Assembly: GCA_963825505.1 (NCBI GenBank)
Contig: CAWGTL010000009.1
Span: 62,001 to 126,000 of the forward strand
DNA from: JBBQSN01 sp963825505
GTDB taxonomy: Bacteria; Actinomycetota; Actinomycetes; Actinomycetales; CAWJMD01
Reading direction: 5' to 3'
Length of the DNA stretch: 64,000 nt
This document shows, piece by piece, positions 50,557 through 62,878 of the stretch. Under the pieces are notes generated by a model. It made no database searches. It worked only from the letters and a program-made list of their open reading frames with translations, and had not been told where the DNA came from. The first letter of the stretch is position 1. Every line of letters starts with the position of its first letter. The position numbers and the translations under genes were made by a program.

Positions 50557-51599
50557 CGCCCACCTCCGGCGTCCGGACCGGTCCCCGCGCTCGGACCCGC
50601 GGAGGGCGTGCCCGCCTCGCTCGCGGGGTCACCGGGGTCGCCGGGCGGCGACCCGACGGCGTCCTCGCCGACCTCGGGGCTGGCGTTGCCGGTGTCGCGG
50701 CCGGCCTCGCGGCCTCCGCGCGGCCGGTCGCGGCCGCTGATCTCCTCGCGGATGACGGCCACCTGCCCGGCGAGGGCGTCGGCCGACCGGTTCTGCCCGC
50801 GCACGCGCAGCACGCGGGAGACCGACAGCTCGCTCGGGCTGCCGTCGGGGAGCAGGGCCGGGGTGTCGACCGCGTTGTGCCGGGCGAAGACGCCGGGGGC
50901 GGGCAGCGGCGGCACCTGGCCGCCGTCGCGGACCCGCTGCTCCGACAGCGTGCGCTGGGTCGGGCGCGGGGTGAGCCGCTCGCGGTGGGTCATCAGGATC
51001 GCGCCGACCGCCGCGATGATCAGCAGGGTGCCGACCAGCTCGAAGGTGAAGACGTAGCGGCCGAACACCTCCCGGGCCACGCCCACCGGGTTGCCGTCGG
51101 CGTTGGCGGCCTCGAGCCCGATCGGGGCAGGGAACTCGAACGGGTCGGTCTCGAGCCGCTGGAGGAGCGGGGTGTCCTCCATGAAGGTGATCGAGATGCC
51201 GGTGACGGCGGTGATGAGCAGGAAGGCCATCCCCGCGCCGGCGACCAGACCGATCCAGCGCTGGCCCCGGATCGTCTCGGCGAGCGAGTCGGCGGAGTCG
51301 ACGCCGACGAGCATGAGCACGAAGAGGAACAGCATCATCACCGCGCCGGTGTAGACCACGATCTGCGCCGCGAACAGGAACTGCGCGTCCTGCGCGGCGT
51401 ACATGACCGCGAGGCAGATCATCACGAACGCGACGAGCACGGCGGCGTGCACGGCCTTCTTCACGAACAGCAGGCCGAGCGACGCGAGCACCATCAGCGG
51501 GGCGAGCACCAGGAACAGGACGGTCTCGCCGCCGCCGAGAGTGGGGTCGGGCGCCACCGGCGCCGCGGACGAGACCGCCTGCGCGAGAACGTGGTTCAC
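50553..51599 (-). CDS. nuoJ: NADH-quinone oxidoreductase subunit J with a long disordered C-terminal tail
   Basis: Residues about 20-215 form the five-helix NuoJ core: FVKKAVHAAVLVAFVMICLAVMYAAQDAQFLFAAQIVVYTGAVMMLFLFVLMLVGVD, whose VYTGAVMML region is the flexible pi-bulge helix. The protein is 348 residues long, against about 170-270 in most families. The extra ~130 C-terminal residues are Gly/Pro/Arg/Asp-rich (for example SEVGEDAVGSPPGDPGDP-like low complexity) and probably lie in the cytoplasm. Start GTG 51599 overlaps nuoI. Confidence 0.94.
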   Translation of the reverse strand: MNHVLAQAVSSAAPVAPDPTLGGGETVLFLVLAPLMVLASLGLLFVKKAVHAAVLVAFVMICLAVMYAAQDAQFLFAAQIVVYTGAVMMLFLFVLMLVGVDSADSLAETIRGQRWIGLVAGAGMAFLLITAVTGISITFMEDTPLLQRLETDPFEFPAPIGLEAANADGNPVGVAREVFGRYVFTFELVGTLLIIAAVGAILMTHRERLTPRPTQRTLSEQRVRDGGQVPPLPAPGVFARHNAVDTPALLPDGSPSELSVSRVLRVRGQNRSADALAGQVAVIREEISGRDRPRGGREAGRDTGNASPEVGEDAVGSPPGDPGDPASEAGTPSAGPSAGTGPDAGGGR

Positions 51600-52276
51600 G
51601 ACTCACCGCCGGCGGGCCCGGGCTCGGCGGCGGTGGCAGGCGTGACGCCGAAGGCGGACAGCGACGTCTCCTCCGGGCGGTACTTCGCCACCCAGTCGAC
51701 CTGCTCGGGCGTGGCGCGCGTGACCTCGCCGCGGTAGTAGCTGGTGTCCTCGGTGCCCTCGACCATCGGGTGGGGGGCGCCGAGCATGCCCGGCAGCATC
51801 GGGGCGAGGAGGTCCTGCTTCTCGTAGATCAGCCCTGCCCGCGACGGCCCGGCCAGCTCGTACTCGTTCGTCATCGTCAGCGCCCGGGTGGGGCACGCCT
51901 CGATGCACAGACCGCAGAAGATGCAACGCAGGTAGTTGATCTGGTAGACGCGGCCGTACCGCTCGCCCGGCGAGAACTGCGCGTCCGGGGTGTTCGAGGC
52001 GCCCTCGACGTAGATCGCGTCGGCGGGGCAGGCCCAGGCGCACAGCTCGCAGCCGATGCACTTCTCCAGGCCGTCCGGGTGCCGGTTCAGCTGGTGCCGG
52101 CCGTGGTAGCGCGGCTGCGTGGGCACCTTCTGCTCGGGGTACTGCTCGGTCTGCACCTTGCGGAACATGGTGCGGAACGAGACCCCGAAGCCGGCGACGG
52201 GTGCCAGCAGGTCGGTGACCCAGTTGCCCTTCTGCGGGCGGCTGCCCTCGGGCAGCGCCGGGGTCTGGTCAGCCAC
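51596..52276 (-). CDS. nuoI: NADH-quinone oxidoreductase subunit I
   Basis: The 226-residue ferredoxin-like subunit has two 4Fe-4S motifs, CIGCELCAWACP and CIFCGLCIEACP, which bind clusters N6a and N6b. GRHQLNRHPDGLEKCIGC is the usual entry. The C-terminus is longer than in E. coli and ends in an Ala/Pro/Gly tail. GTG 52276 overlaps the nuoH stop by 8 bases. It connects NuoG to NuoB in the electron chain. Confidence 0.96.
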   Translation of the reverse strand: MADQTPALPEGSRPQKGNWVTDLLAPVAGFGVSFRTMFRKVQTEQYPEQKVPTQPRYHGRHQLNRHPDGLEKCIGCELCAWACPADAIYVEGASNTPDAQFSPGERYGRVYQINYLRCIFCGLCIEACPTRALTMTNEYELAGPSRAGLIYEKQDLLAPMLPGMLGAPHPMVEGTEDTSYYRGEVTRATPEQVDWVAKYRPEETSLSAFGVTPATAAEPGPAGGES

Positions 52277-53713
52277 GGGTGTCCTCCTGCGGGGAGACGT
52301 CGGGGGTGGTGCCGTCGGGTGCCGGGCTGTCGGGTGTCGGGCTGTCAGGCACCGGTCCGTCGGCGGGGCGCACGGCGTCGGCCAGCCGGTCCTCGGCGCC
52401 CTTGGTGAGCGTCGGGGCGCCGACCGTCACCGGCTCGCGCGCCTCCCTGGCCACCCGGCGGCGCGAGGGCGGCAGCTGCTGCCCCGGCATCGGGGGCACC
52501 GGGTGCCCGCCGGCGAACGCGTCGAACGCCGCGCCGTCGCCCTCGGCCGCGGGTTCGTCCTTCTGCGGCCAGAACCAGCTCGCGATGGCGATCACGAGGA
52601 TCACCGCTGCGGCCGGGGACCAGGTAGCTGCGCAGGTCGACGTCGGCGAACAGCTGGATGCCGCGCACCGCGCCGATCAGGACGATGAACGCCAGGGCGC
52701 GCCGGGATGAGCACCTTCCAGCCGAACTTCATGAACTGGTCGTACCGCAGCCGCGGCAGCGAGCCGCGCAGCCAGATGAACAGGAACATGAACAGCCAGA
52801 CCTTGGCGGTGAACCACAGCAGCGGCCACCAGCCCTCGTTGAACATGCCGTCGCCGATCGCCGACAGCGGCCACGGGGCGCGCCAGCCGCCGAGGAACAG
52901 CGTGGTGGCCAGGGCCGAGACGGTGACCATGTTGACGTACTCGGCCAGGAAGAACATCGCGAACTTCAGCGCCGAGTACTCGGTGTGGAACCCGCCGACG
53001 AGCTCGCCCTCGGCCTCGGGCAGGTCGAACGGGAGCCGGTTGGTCTCCCCCACCATCGAGATCACGTAGATGACGAACGCGGGGAACAGCGGGATGCCCC
53101 ACCAGAGGCGCTCCTGGCTGTCGACGATCTGCGAGGTCGACATGGCGCCGGACATCACGAAGACGCTGACCAGCGACAGGCCCATCGCGAGCTCGTAGGA
53201 GATGACCTGCGCCGTGGAGCGCACGCCGCCGAGCAGCGGGTAGGTGGAGCCGGACGACCAGCCCGCGAGCACCAGGCCGTACACGCCGATGCTGGTGACG
53301 GCGAGGATGTACAGCACCGCGACCGGCAGGTCGGTCATCTGCAGCGGGGTCGAGATGTCGGTGAACGGGATCCGCACGTTCGGACCCATCGGGATCACCG
53401 CGAACGACAGGAAGCACGGGATCGCCGCGATCGCCGGGGCCGCGATGTACATCACGCGGTCGGCGCCCTTGGGGATGATGTCTTCCTTCAGCATCAGCTT
53501 GACGCCGTCGGCGAGCGACTGGATCGCGCCACCGGGACCGGCCCGGTTGGGGCCGGGACGGTTCTGCATCCGGCCGATGATCTTGCGCTCGAGCAGGATC
53601 GCCGCGAGCACGGTGACCACGAGGAACCCGAAGACGAACAGCATCTTGCCGGCGATCACCCAGCCGTTGTCCTGGCTGAAGTCGGCGGCCGCCAGCACGG
53701 TCGAGCCGGTCAT
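52269..53713 (-). pseudogene. nuoH: NADH-quinone oxidoreductase subunit H, two apparent +1 frameshifts
   Basis: From ATG 53713 the product is normal NuoH: LLERKIIGRMQNRPGPNRAGPGG, VGETNRLPFDLPEAEGELVGGFHTEYS and FIWLRGSLPRLRYDQFMKFGWKVLIP, which line the quinone entry. Near 52700 the frame shifts; FIVLIGAVRGIQLFADVDLRSYLVP continues in another frame. Near 52615 a second shift leads to MILVIAIASWFWPQ and a Pro/Glu-rich tail to the stop at 52269. The length, 1445 bases, is 3n+2, and removing two bases gives about 480 residues. Because the other 13 subunits are intact and the operon is complete, sequencing insertion errors are likelier than a dead nuoH. Confidence 0.9.
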
Positions 53714-56294
53714 GCCACGCCCCCCTCGGTGGCGGCGACCGCCGGCACGGCGGCTCCGGCGGACACCCGCACCAGGCTCCCGTGGCCGGTGCGCAGCACC
53801 CGTCGCACGTCGCTGCCCTGGCCGCTGCCGGCCAGCCAGACCGCGTGGTCCGGCATCTCGGTGACCACGGCCGGGACGGTGACGGTGCCGGCGGCGGTGC
53901 TGACGGCGAGGCTGCCACCGTCGGCGACGCCGGCCGCCGCGGCGGTGGCCGCGGAGAGCCGGGCGTGCGAGCGGTGCGCGGTGCCGGCGAGGAACGGCTC
54001 GCCGTCCTGCAGCCGGCCGGTACCGAGCAGGAGGTCCCAGGTGGCCAGGACGGCCTCGCCCGGGCCCGGCTCCGGCGGCTCCTGGGCCGAGACGGTCGGC
54101 GCGGGGAGGACCGGGCCCTCCCAGGCGCCGAGCTCGGTGAGCTCGGCCCGGGCGGAGACGGCGTCGCGCACGCCGAGATCGACGTCGAGCTGGTCGGCCA
54201 GCGCGTGCAGGACGCGAAGGTCGCTCATCGCCCGGGAGTCCAGGACGGCGTCGAAGGGCCGCGGGCGACCCTCCCAGTCGAGGTAGGTGCCCGCCTTCTC
54301 GGCCACCGGCGCCACGGGCAGCACGACGTCGGCGTGCGCGGTGACGGCGCTCTCGCGCACCTCGAGGCTGACCACGAACGGCGCGGTCTCGAGCGCGCGG
54401 CGGGCGAGCGACCCGTCCGGCAGGTCGTCGGGGTCGACGCCGCCCACGACGAGCGCGCCGAGGCGACCCTGCGCCGCGGCCTGCAGGATCGCGGTGGCGT
54501 CGCGGCCGGGCTCGGCCGGCAGCGACCCGACGCCCCAGGTGGCGGCGACGTCGACCCGGGCCTCGGCGTCGGCGACCGGGCGGCCGCCGGGGAGCAGGCC
54601 GGGCAGCGTGCCGGCCTCGACCGCGCCGCGCTCGCCGGCGCGACGGGGGATCCAGGCCAGGCGGGCGCCGGTGGCCTCCGCCACGCGCAGGGCGGCGGAC
54701 AGCGCACCCGGGACGGCCGCGGCCCGCTCGCCGACGAGCACGACCGAGCCGGGCGCCCTGAGGGCGTCGGTGGTGGCGTGCACGCCGACGTCGCCAGCGG
54801 CGACGGCCGCGAGCACCTCGGACTCGGTGCCGGGGGCCGCGGGCAGCAGCGTGCCGCGCAGCTTGGTGAGGCCGCGGGTGGCGAACGGGGCGATCGCGTG
54901 CACCGCGGTGCGGTTCTTGCGCACCGCCTTGCGCAGCCGGAGGAAGACGATCGGCGACTCCTCCTCGGCCTCGAACGCCACCAGCAGCACGGCCGGGGCC
55001 TTCTCGAGGTCGTGGTAGGTCACGGCGCCGGGCGAGGCCAGCGAACGGCCCGCCACGTGGTGCGCGAGGAACTGCGCCTCCTCCTCGGAGTGCACCCGGG
55101 AGCGGTGGTCGACGTCGTTGGTGCCGAGGGCGACCCGCGCGAACTTGGCGTAGCCGTAGGCGTCCTCGAGGGTCAGGCGCCCGCCGGGCAGGACCCCGAC
55201 ACCGGTGGCGTGCTGGTTCGTGGCGCCCAGGGTGCCGATCCGGCCCTCGCGCGCCGCCTGCAGCCCGCGGGCCGCCGCCTCGAGCGCGACCGGCCACGAC
55301 ACGGTCTCGAGCTCGCCGTCCTCGCCGCGCACCATCGGCGTGGTCAGGCGGTCGGTGCCGCTCGACCAGGTGAAGGCGAAACGGCCCTTGTCGCAGTTCC
55401 ACTCCTCGTTGACCGCGGGGTCGTCGCCGGCGAGCCGACGCAGCACCGTGCCGCGGCGGTGGTCGGTGCGCTGGGCGCAGCCGCTCGCGCAGTGCTCGCA
55501 GACCGAGGGGGTGGACACCAGGTCGAACGGACGGGAGCGGAACCGGTACGCGGCGCTGGTGAGGGCGCCGACCGGGCAGATCTGGATGGTGTTGCCGGAG
55601 AAGTACGACGCGAACGGCACGCCCGACTCGTCGAGCATCTGCTCGCCCTGGGTGGCGATGCCCAGCACGCCCGGGGAGAAGGTGCCGATCTGCTGCTGGA
55701 TGCCGCGGTGCTGAAGGTCGATGAACGGGTCGCCCGCGATCTCCTGGGAGAAGCGGGTGCAGCGCTGGCACAGAACGCACCGCTCGCGGTCGAGCAGCAC
55801 CTGGCTGGAGATCTTGATCGGCTTGGGGAAGGTGCGCTTGACGTCGACGAACCGGGACCGCGCCCGGCCGTCGCTCATCGCCTGGTTCTGCAGCGGGCAC
55901 TCCCCGCCCTTGTCGCACACCGGGCAGTCGAGCGGGTGGTTGATGAGCAGGAACTCCATCACCCCGTGCTGGGCCTTCTCGGCAACCGGCGAGGTCGCCT
56001 GCGTCTTGACCTCCATGCCCTCGGTGAGCTCGATCGCGCAGGAGGGCTGCGGCTTCGGCATGGCGCGCAGGGTGCCGTCGGGGCCCGGCGTCGCGATGTC
56101 GACCAGGCACTGGCGGCAGGCGCCGACCGGGTCGAGCAGCGGGTGGTCGCAGAACCGCGGCACGTGCACGCCCACCTGCTCGGCGGCGCGGATGATCAAG
56201 GTGCCCTTGGGCACCGAGACGCTGACGCCGTCGATGGTGGCGGTGACGAGCTGCGGCGCCTCGGTGGCGCTGCCCCTCTCCGTCGTGGCGGTCA

Positions 56295-56295
<1 letters not shown>
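53710..56295 (-). CDS. nuoG: NADH-quinone oxidoreductase subunit G
   Basis: The 861-residue subunit has a 2Fe-2S ferredoxin domain (CDHPLLDPVGACRQCLVD), the His-Cys N5 cluster region (CPVCDKGGECPLQ) and CVLCQRCTRF for 4Fe-4S. VCEHCASGCAQ...NCDKGRF (CxxCxxxC plus a distal Cys) forms the extra N7 cluster found only in some bacteria. The large C-terminal part is a molybdopterin-oxidoreductase-like domain that no longer binds molybdenum. ATG 56295 overlaps the nuoF stop (TGATG) and the stop overlaps the nuoH start (ATGA). Confidence 0.95.
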
Positions 56296-57605
<1,310 letters not shown>

Positions 57606-57608
57606 GGG

Positions 57609-58306
57609 TCAGCCCTCCTTGCCTGCGCCGGCCGCCTGGCCGGAGCGGTCGCCCGGAACCGGTGCGCGCCAGTCGTTCTCACGCGCCAGTCGCAGCCCCT
57701 CGAGGCTGGCGCCGTTCGCGCCGGTGCCCTCGTCGGCCAGGCCGTCGTCGAAGCCCGCCAGCGTGCGCGACACCTGCTTGAAGGTGCACACGCGGGCGGC
57801 TCCCCGGGTCGGGACGACGTCGTGGCCCGCGGCGATGTCGTCGACGAGAGCCTTGGCGCTGGAAGGGGTCTGGTTGTCGAAGAACTCCCAGTTGACCATC
57901 ACGACGGGAGCGAAGTCGCACGCCGCGTTGCACTCCAGCCGCTCCAGCGTGATCCGGCCGTCGTCGGTGGTCTCGTCGTGCCCCACGCCGAGGTGCTCGG
58001 ACAGCTCGGACCAGATCTGGTCGCCGCCCATCACCGCGCACAGCGTGTTGATGCACACGCCCACCGTGTACTCGCCGTTCGGGTGCCGCTTGTACTGCGT
58101 GTAGAACGTCGCCACGGCCGACACCTCTGCGGCGGTGAGGTCGAGCAGCTCGGCGCACAGCGTGATGCCGTCGGGGCTGACGTAGCCGTCCTCGGACTGC
58201 ACCAGGTGCAGCATCGGCAGCAGCGCCGAGCGCGGCTGCGGGTACCGCGCGATGATCTGCTGCGCGTCGGCGGTCAGGCGCTCGCGCACCTGCGGGTCGT
58301 AAACCA

Positions 58307-58307
<1 letters not shown>
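57609..58307 (-). CDS. nuoE: NADH-quinone oxidoreductase subunit E
   Basis: The 232-residue thioredoxin-like subunit carries the N1a 2Fe-2S cluster. The first Cys pair is in VCINTLCAVMGG and the second in LECNAACDFAPVVMVN. ALLPMLHLVQSEDGYVSPDG is the conserved N-terminal helix region. GTG 58307 shares its first base with the TAG stop of nuoD. The C-terminus has an extra Gly/Ala-rich tail of about 30 residues. Confidence 0.95.
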
Positions 58308-59659
<1,352 letters not shown>

Positions 59660-59675
59660 CAGCTGCCTCCCCGGC

Positions 59676-60473
59676 TCACCGGTAGCGCCGACGGGTGTCC
59701 GGCGGCGGGATGGTCGCGCCCTTGTACTCCACCGGGATGCCGCCCAGCGGGTAGTCCTTGCGCTGCGGGTGGCCCGGCCAGTCGTCGGGCATCTGGATCC
59801 GGGTCAGGGCGGTGTGGCCGTCGAAGACCACGCCGAAGAAGTCCCAGACCTCGCGCTCGTGCCAGTCGTTGGACGGGTACACCGGCGTGATCGACGGCAC
59901 GTGCGGGTCGGCGTCGGGGGCCACGACCTCGAGCCGCACCCGCCGGTTGTGGGTGATCGAGAGCATCGGGTACACCACGTGCAGCTCGCGGCCGGCCTCG
60001 TCGGGGTAGTGCACCCCGCTGGCGCCCAGACACATCTCGAACCGCAGGTCGTCGTCGTCGCGCAGCACCCGCGCCACGTGCAGCAGGTGCTCGCGGCGGA
60101 CGAAGAGCGTGAGCTGCCCGCGGTCGACCACGACCTTCTCGATCGCGGCGTCCCAGCCGGGTCCGTCGTCGCCCTCGGCGGTGGGCTCGGACAGCGCCTC
60201 GGCCAGCACGTCGGCCAGCTCGTCGAACCATCCGCCGAACGGACGCGTGGTGGCGCCTGGCATGACCACGGCCCGCTGCAGGCCGCCGTAGCCGGAGGTG
60301 TCGCCGGTGCCGCGGACGCCGAACATGCCCTCGCGGACGGCCACCACCTCGGGCTCGGGCACGCCCCTTCGACCCAGCTGCGCCCCGGTGGGCGCGGCCT
60401 CGGGGGCGTCGGGGGTGGACGTGGGGTCGGGCGCGCCCGTGCCCGGCGTCGTGCGGTCCTTCTCCTCCGTCAT
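59676..60473 (-). CDS. nuoC: NADH-quinone oxidoreductase subunit C
   Basis: The 265-residue 30-kDa-type subunit has SNDWHEREVWDFFGVVFDGH and MPDDWPGHPQRKDYPLGGIPVEYKG, the diagnostic end of NuoC. The first ~75 residues are a low-complexity Pro/Ala/Thr tail followed by RRGVPEPEVVAVREGMFGVRG, an extension common in actinobacterial NuoC. ATG 60473 overlaps the nuoB stop (ATGA). Confidence 0.95.
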   Translation of the reverse strand: MTEEKDRTTPGTGAPDPTSTPDAPEAAPTGAQLGRRGVPEPEVVAVREGMFGVRGTGDTSGYGGLQRAVVMPGATTRPFGGWFDELADVLAEALSEPTAEGDDGPGWDAAIEKVVVDRGQLTLFVRREHLLHVARVLRDDDDLRFEMCLGASGVHYPDEAGRELHVVYPMLSITHNRRVRLEVVAPDADPHVPSITPVYPSNDWHEREVWDFFGVVFDGHTALTRIQMPDDWPGHPQRKDYPLGGIPVEYKGATIPPPDTRRRYR

Positions 60474-61024
60474 GCGAGGAGGCCCTTCATCCGCGAGGTG
60501 GGCACCGCCTGCAGGGCCGCCGCCTCGGCGGCCTCGGCGGCCTTGGTGCGGTTGACGCCGAACGGCATCGACTGGATCTGCTGGTGCAGCTCGATGATCG
60601 CGTTCAGCAGCATCTCCGGCCGCGGCGGGCAGCCGGGCAGGTAGACGTCGACCGGCACGACGTGGTCGACGCCCTGGACGATCGCGTAGTTGTTGAACAT
60701 CCCGCCGGAGGAGGAGCACACGCCCATGGCGATGACCCACTTCGGCTCGGCCATCTGGTCGTAGATCTGGCGCAGCACCGGGGCCATCTTCTGGCTGACC
60801 CGGCCGGCCACGATCATCAGGTCGGCCTGGCGCGGGGTCGCGGAGAACCGCTCCATGCCGAACCGCGCGATGTCGTACTTCGGACCGCCGACGGCCATCA
60901 TCTCGATCGCGCAGCAGGCCAGGCCGAAGGTGGCCGGCCACACCGAGTTCTTGCGCATGTAGCCGATGACGTTCTCGACCGTGTCGAGCAGGAAGCCGCT
61001 CGGCAGCTTCTCCTCCAGACCCAT
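60470..61024 (-). CDS. nuoB: NADH-quinone oxidoreductase subunit B
   Basis: The 184-residue PSST-type subunit binds cluster N2. FGLACCAIEMMAVGG gives the unusual adjacent Cys pair, MGVCSSSGGMFNNYAIVQG the third Cys and YLPGCPPRPEMLLNAI the fourth. Cluster N2 passes electrons to the quinone. ATG 61024 is followed downstream by the overlapping nuoC. Confidence 0.97.
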   Translation of the reverse strand: MGLEEKLPSGFLLDTVENVIGYMRKNSVWPATFGLACCAIEMMAVGGPKYDIARFGMERFSATPRQADLMIVAGRVSQKMAPVLRQIYDQMAEPKWVIAMGVCSSSGGMFNNYAIVQGVDHVVPVDVYLPGCPPRPEMLLNAIIELHQQIQSMPFGVNRTKAAEAAEAAALQAVPTSRMKGLLA

Positions 61025-61076
61025 CAGGCCCGCCCTCCTCGTCGGTGCGCGCAGGTGCGCTCGTGGTGGTCGCCGG

Positions 61077-61454
61077 TCAGTCCCACTCCAGGCCTCCCCG
61101 GCGCCACTCGTAGACGAACGGCACGGTGATGAGGAACAGGAAGCCGAGCATCGCCACGAGCCCGAAGACGCGCAGCTCCTCGAAGGCGACCGCCCACGGG
61201 TAGAGGAAGACCACCTCGATGTCGAAGACGATGAACGTCATCGCGACCAGGTAGTACTTCACCGGGAACCGGCCGCCGCCCGCCGCGTGCGGCGTCGGCT
61301 CGATGCCGCACTCGTAGGCGTCGAGCTTGGCGCGGTTGTAGCGCTTCGGACCCACCAGCGAGTTGGTGATCAACGAGAAGGCCACGAACCCGACCGACAG
61401 GGCCAGCATGGCCAGGATCGGGATGTACGGGTTGAACGACTGCTCCACCCTCAT
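61077..61454 (-). CDS. nuoA: NADH-quinone oxidoreductase subunit A
   Basis: The 125-residue subunit has three helices and YNRAKLDAYECGIEPTPHA, in which the Cys loop contacts the quinone channel, then FPVKYYLVAMTFIVFDIEVVFLYPWAVAF, the family signature. ATG 61454 has AAGGGAG upstream. It is the first nuo gene and lies 88 bases after the menJ-like gene, close enough for one operon. Confidence 0.97.
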   Translation of the reverse strand: MRVEQSFNPYIPILAMLALSVGFVAFSLITNSLVGPKRYNRAKLDAYECGIEPTPHAAGGGRFPVKYYLVAMTFIVFDIEVVFLYPWAVAFEELRVFGLVAMLGFLFLITVPFVYEWRRGGLEWD

Positions 61455-61502
61455 GCTCCCTTCTGCGCTGCGGTGCCGGCCGCGAGTCGTCGAGCGCCGC
61501 CC

Positions 61503-61508
61503 ATCCTA
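61503..61508 (-). promoter_or_regulatory. Possible internal -10 element before nuoA
   Basis: On the minus strand TAGGAT lies 48 bases before ATG 61454, leaving room for a 40-base leader with its AAGGGAG site. No clear -35 was found. If real, nuoA-N could be transcribed apart from menJ. Confidence 0.3.
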
Positions 61509-61542
61509 GGGGTGGCGCAGATCACGTCGTGGGAGGCCCGGT

Positions 61543-62859
61543 TCACGCGGCGGGGGCCATCTTCTGGAGGCCGTTGACGAGCCGGTCGAGCGCGTCGCCG
61601 CCGCGGGGGTCGGACAGGTTCGCCAGCAGCTTCAGCGTGAACTTCATCAGCAGCGGACGGGGCAGGCCGTGCTGGGTGGCGAGCTTCATCACCGTGGGGT
61701 TGCCGATGAGCCGGACGAAGACCCGGCCGAGCGTGTAGTACCCGCCGAGAGCGTCCTTCATCACCTGCGGGTAGGCCTGCAGCGCCCGCTCACGCGAGGC
61801 CTCGTCCGGACGCGAGAGCGCCTGCACCACGACGTCGGCGGCCAGCCGGGCCGACTCCATCGCGTACGCGATGCCCTCGCCGTTGAACGGGTTGACCATG
61901 CCCCCGGCGTCACCGAGCAGCAGCACGCCGCGGGTGTAGTGCGGCGTGCGGTTGAAGCCCATCGGCAGCGCGGCGCCGCGGATCTCGCCGACCTGGTGCT
62001 CGGGGGTGTACTGCCACTCCGCGGGCATCGTGGCGCACCAGCGCTGGAGCAGCTCCTTGTAGTCGACCTTGCCGAAGGCGTCGGAGCTGTTGAGGATCCC
62101 GAGCCCGACGTTGGACGTGCCGTCGCCGACACCGAACACCCAGCCGTAGCCGGGCAGCAGGTTCGAGCGCTGCGGCTCGCCGTCCCACAGCTCGAGCCAG
62201 CTCTCGAGCCAGTCGTCGTCGTGCCGTGGGCTCTCGAAGTACGTGCGCACCGCGACGCCGAGCGGGCGGTCGTCGCGCTTGGCGACGCCGAGCTGGAGGG
62301 CGAGCCGGGCGGAGACGCCGTCGGCCGCCAGCACCACCGGCGCGCGGAAGATCTGCTCGTCGCCGGTGCGGCGACCCTTGTCGTCCACGGGTCGGGCGCG
62401 GACACCGACCACGCGGGGGGTGCCGGAGGTGCCGGAGCTGCTGGAGCTGCCGGAGTCGTCGAGCAGGGGGCCGGTGACGTTCATCAGCTGCAGGATCCGG
62501 GCGCCGGACTTCTCGGCGTGCCGGGCCAGGACCTCGTCGAAGTCCTTGCGCGGACGCACCAGACCGTAGTCGGGGAAGCTGGCGAGGTCGGGCCACGGCA
62601 GCTCGAGGCGCATCCCGCCGCCGATGATCCGCAGCCCCTGGTTGCGGATCCAGCCGTCCTCCTCGCTGGTGCTGACGCCCATCGTCACCAGCTCGCGCAC
62701 CGCGCGGGGGGTGAGGCCGTCGCCGCAGACCTTCTCGCGGGGGAACGCCGTCTTCTCCAGCACCAGGACGTCGAGCCCGGCGCGGGCGAGGTAGTGGGCC
62801 GCGGTGGCGCCGGCCGGACCTGCGCCGACCACGAGGACGTCGGCGTCGCGCTCGACCAC
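61543..62859 (-). CDS. menJ: Geranylgeranyl reductase-family flavoprotein, MenJ-like menaquinone reductase
   Basis: The 438-residue FAD enzyme has DVLVVGAGPAGATAAHYLA (dinucleotide motif), REKVCGDGLTPRAV, the family's signature with Cys, and GVLLLGDAGGMVNPFNGEGIAYAMES (second FAD motif). In Mycobacterium, MenJ saturates one isoprene unit of menaquinone, giving MK(H2). The position between menG and nuoA supports the same role. A short Ser-rich insertion (GSSSSSGTSG) occurs near 140. GTG 62859 is preferred because GGGAGG lies five bases upstream; GTG 62865 would overlap that site. The symbol is by analogy. Confidence 0.88.
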   Translation of the reverse strand: MVERDADVLVVGAGPAGATAAHYLARAGLDVLVLEKTAFPREKVCGDGLTPRAVRELVTMGVSTSEEDGWIRNQGLRIIGGGMRLELPWPDLASFPDYGLVRPRKDFDEVLARHAEKSGARILQLMNVTGPLLDDSGSSSSSGTSGTPRVVGVRARPVDDKGRRTGDEQIFRAPVVLAADGVSARLALQLGVAKRDDRPLGVAVRTYFESPRHDDDWLESWLELWDGEPQRSNLLPGYGWVFGVGDGTSNVGLGILNSSDAFGKVDYKELLQRWCATMPAEWQYTPEHQVGEIRGAALPMGFNRTPHYTRGVLLLGDAGGMVNPFNGEGIAYAMESARLAADVVVQALSRPDEASRERALQAYPQVMKDALGGYYTLGRVFVRLIGNPTVMKLATQHGLPRPLLMKFTLKLLANLSDPRGGDALDRLVNGLQKMAPAA

Positions 62860-62878
62860 GTGCACCTCCCGAACCGCT

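Noticed and set aside
52601..56110. A 1169-codon minus-strand frame that includes nuoH
   Set aside because: Only the part after 53713 is NuoH; the upstream part is an out-of-frame reading of nuoG.
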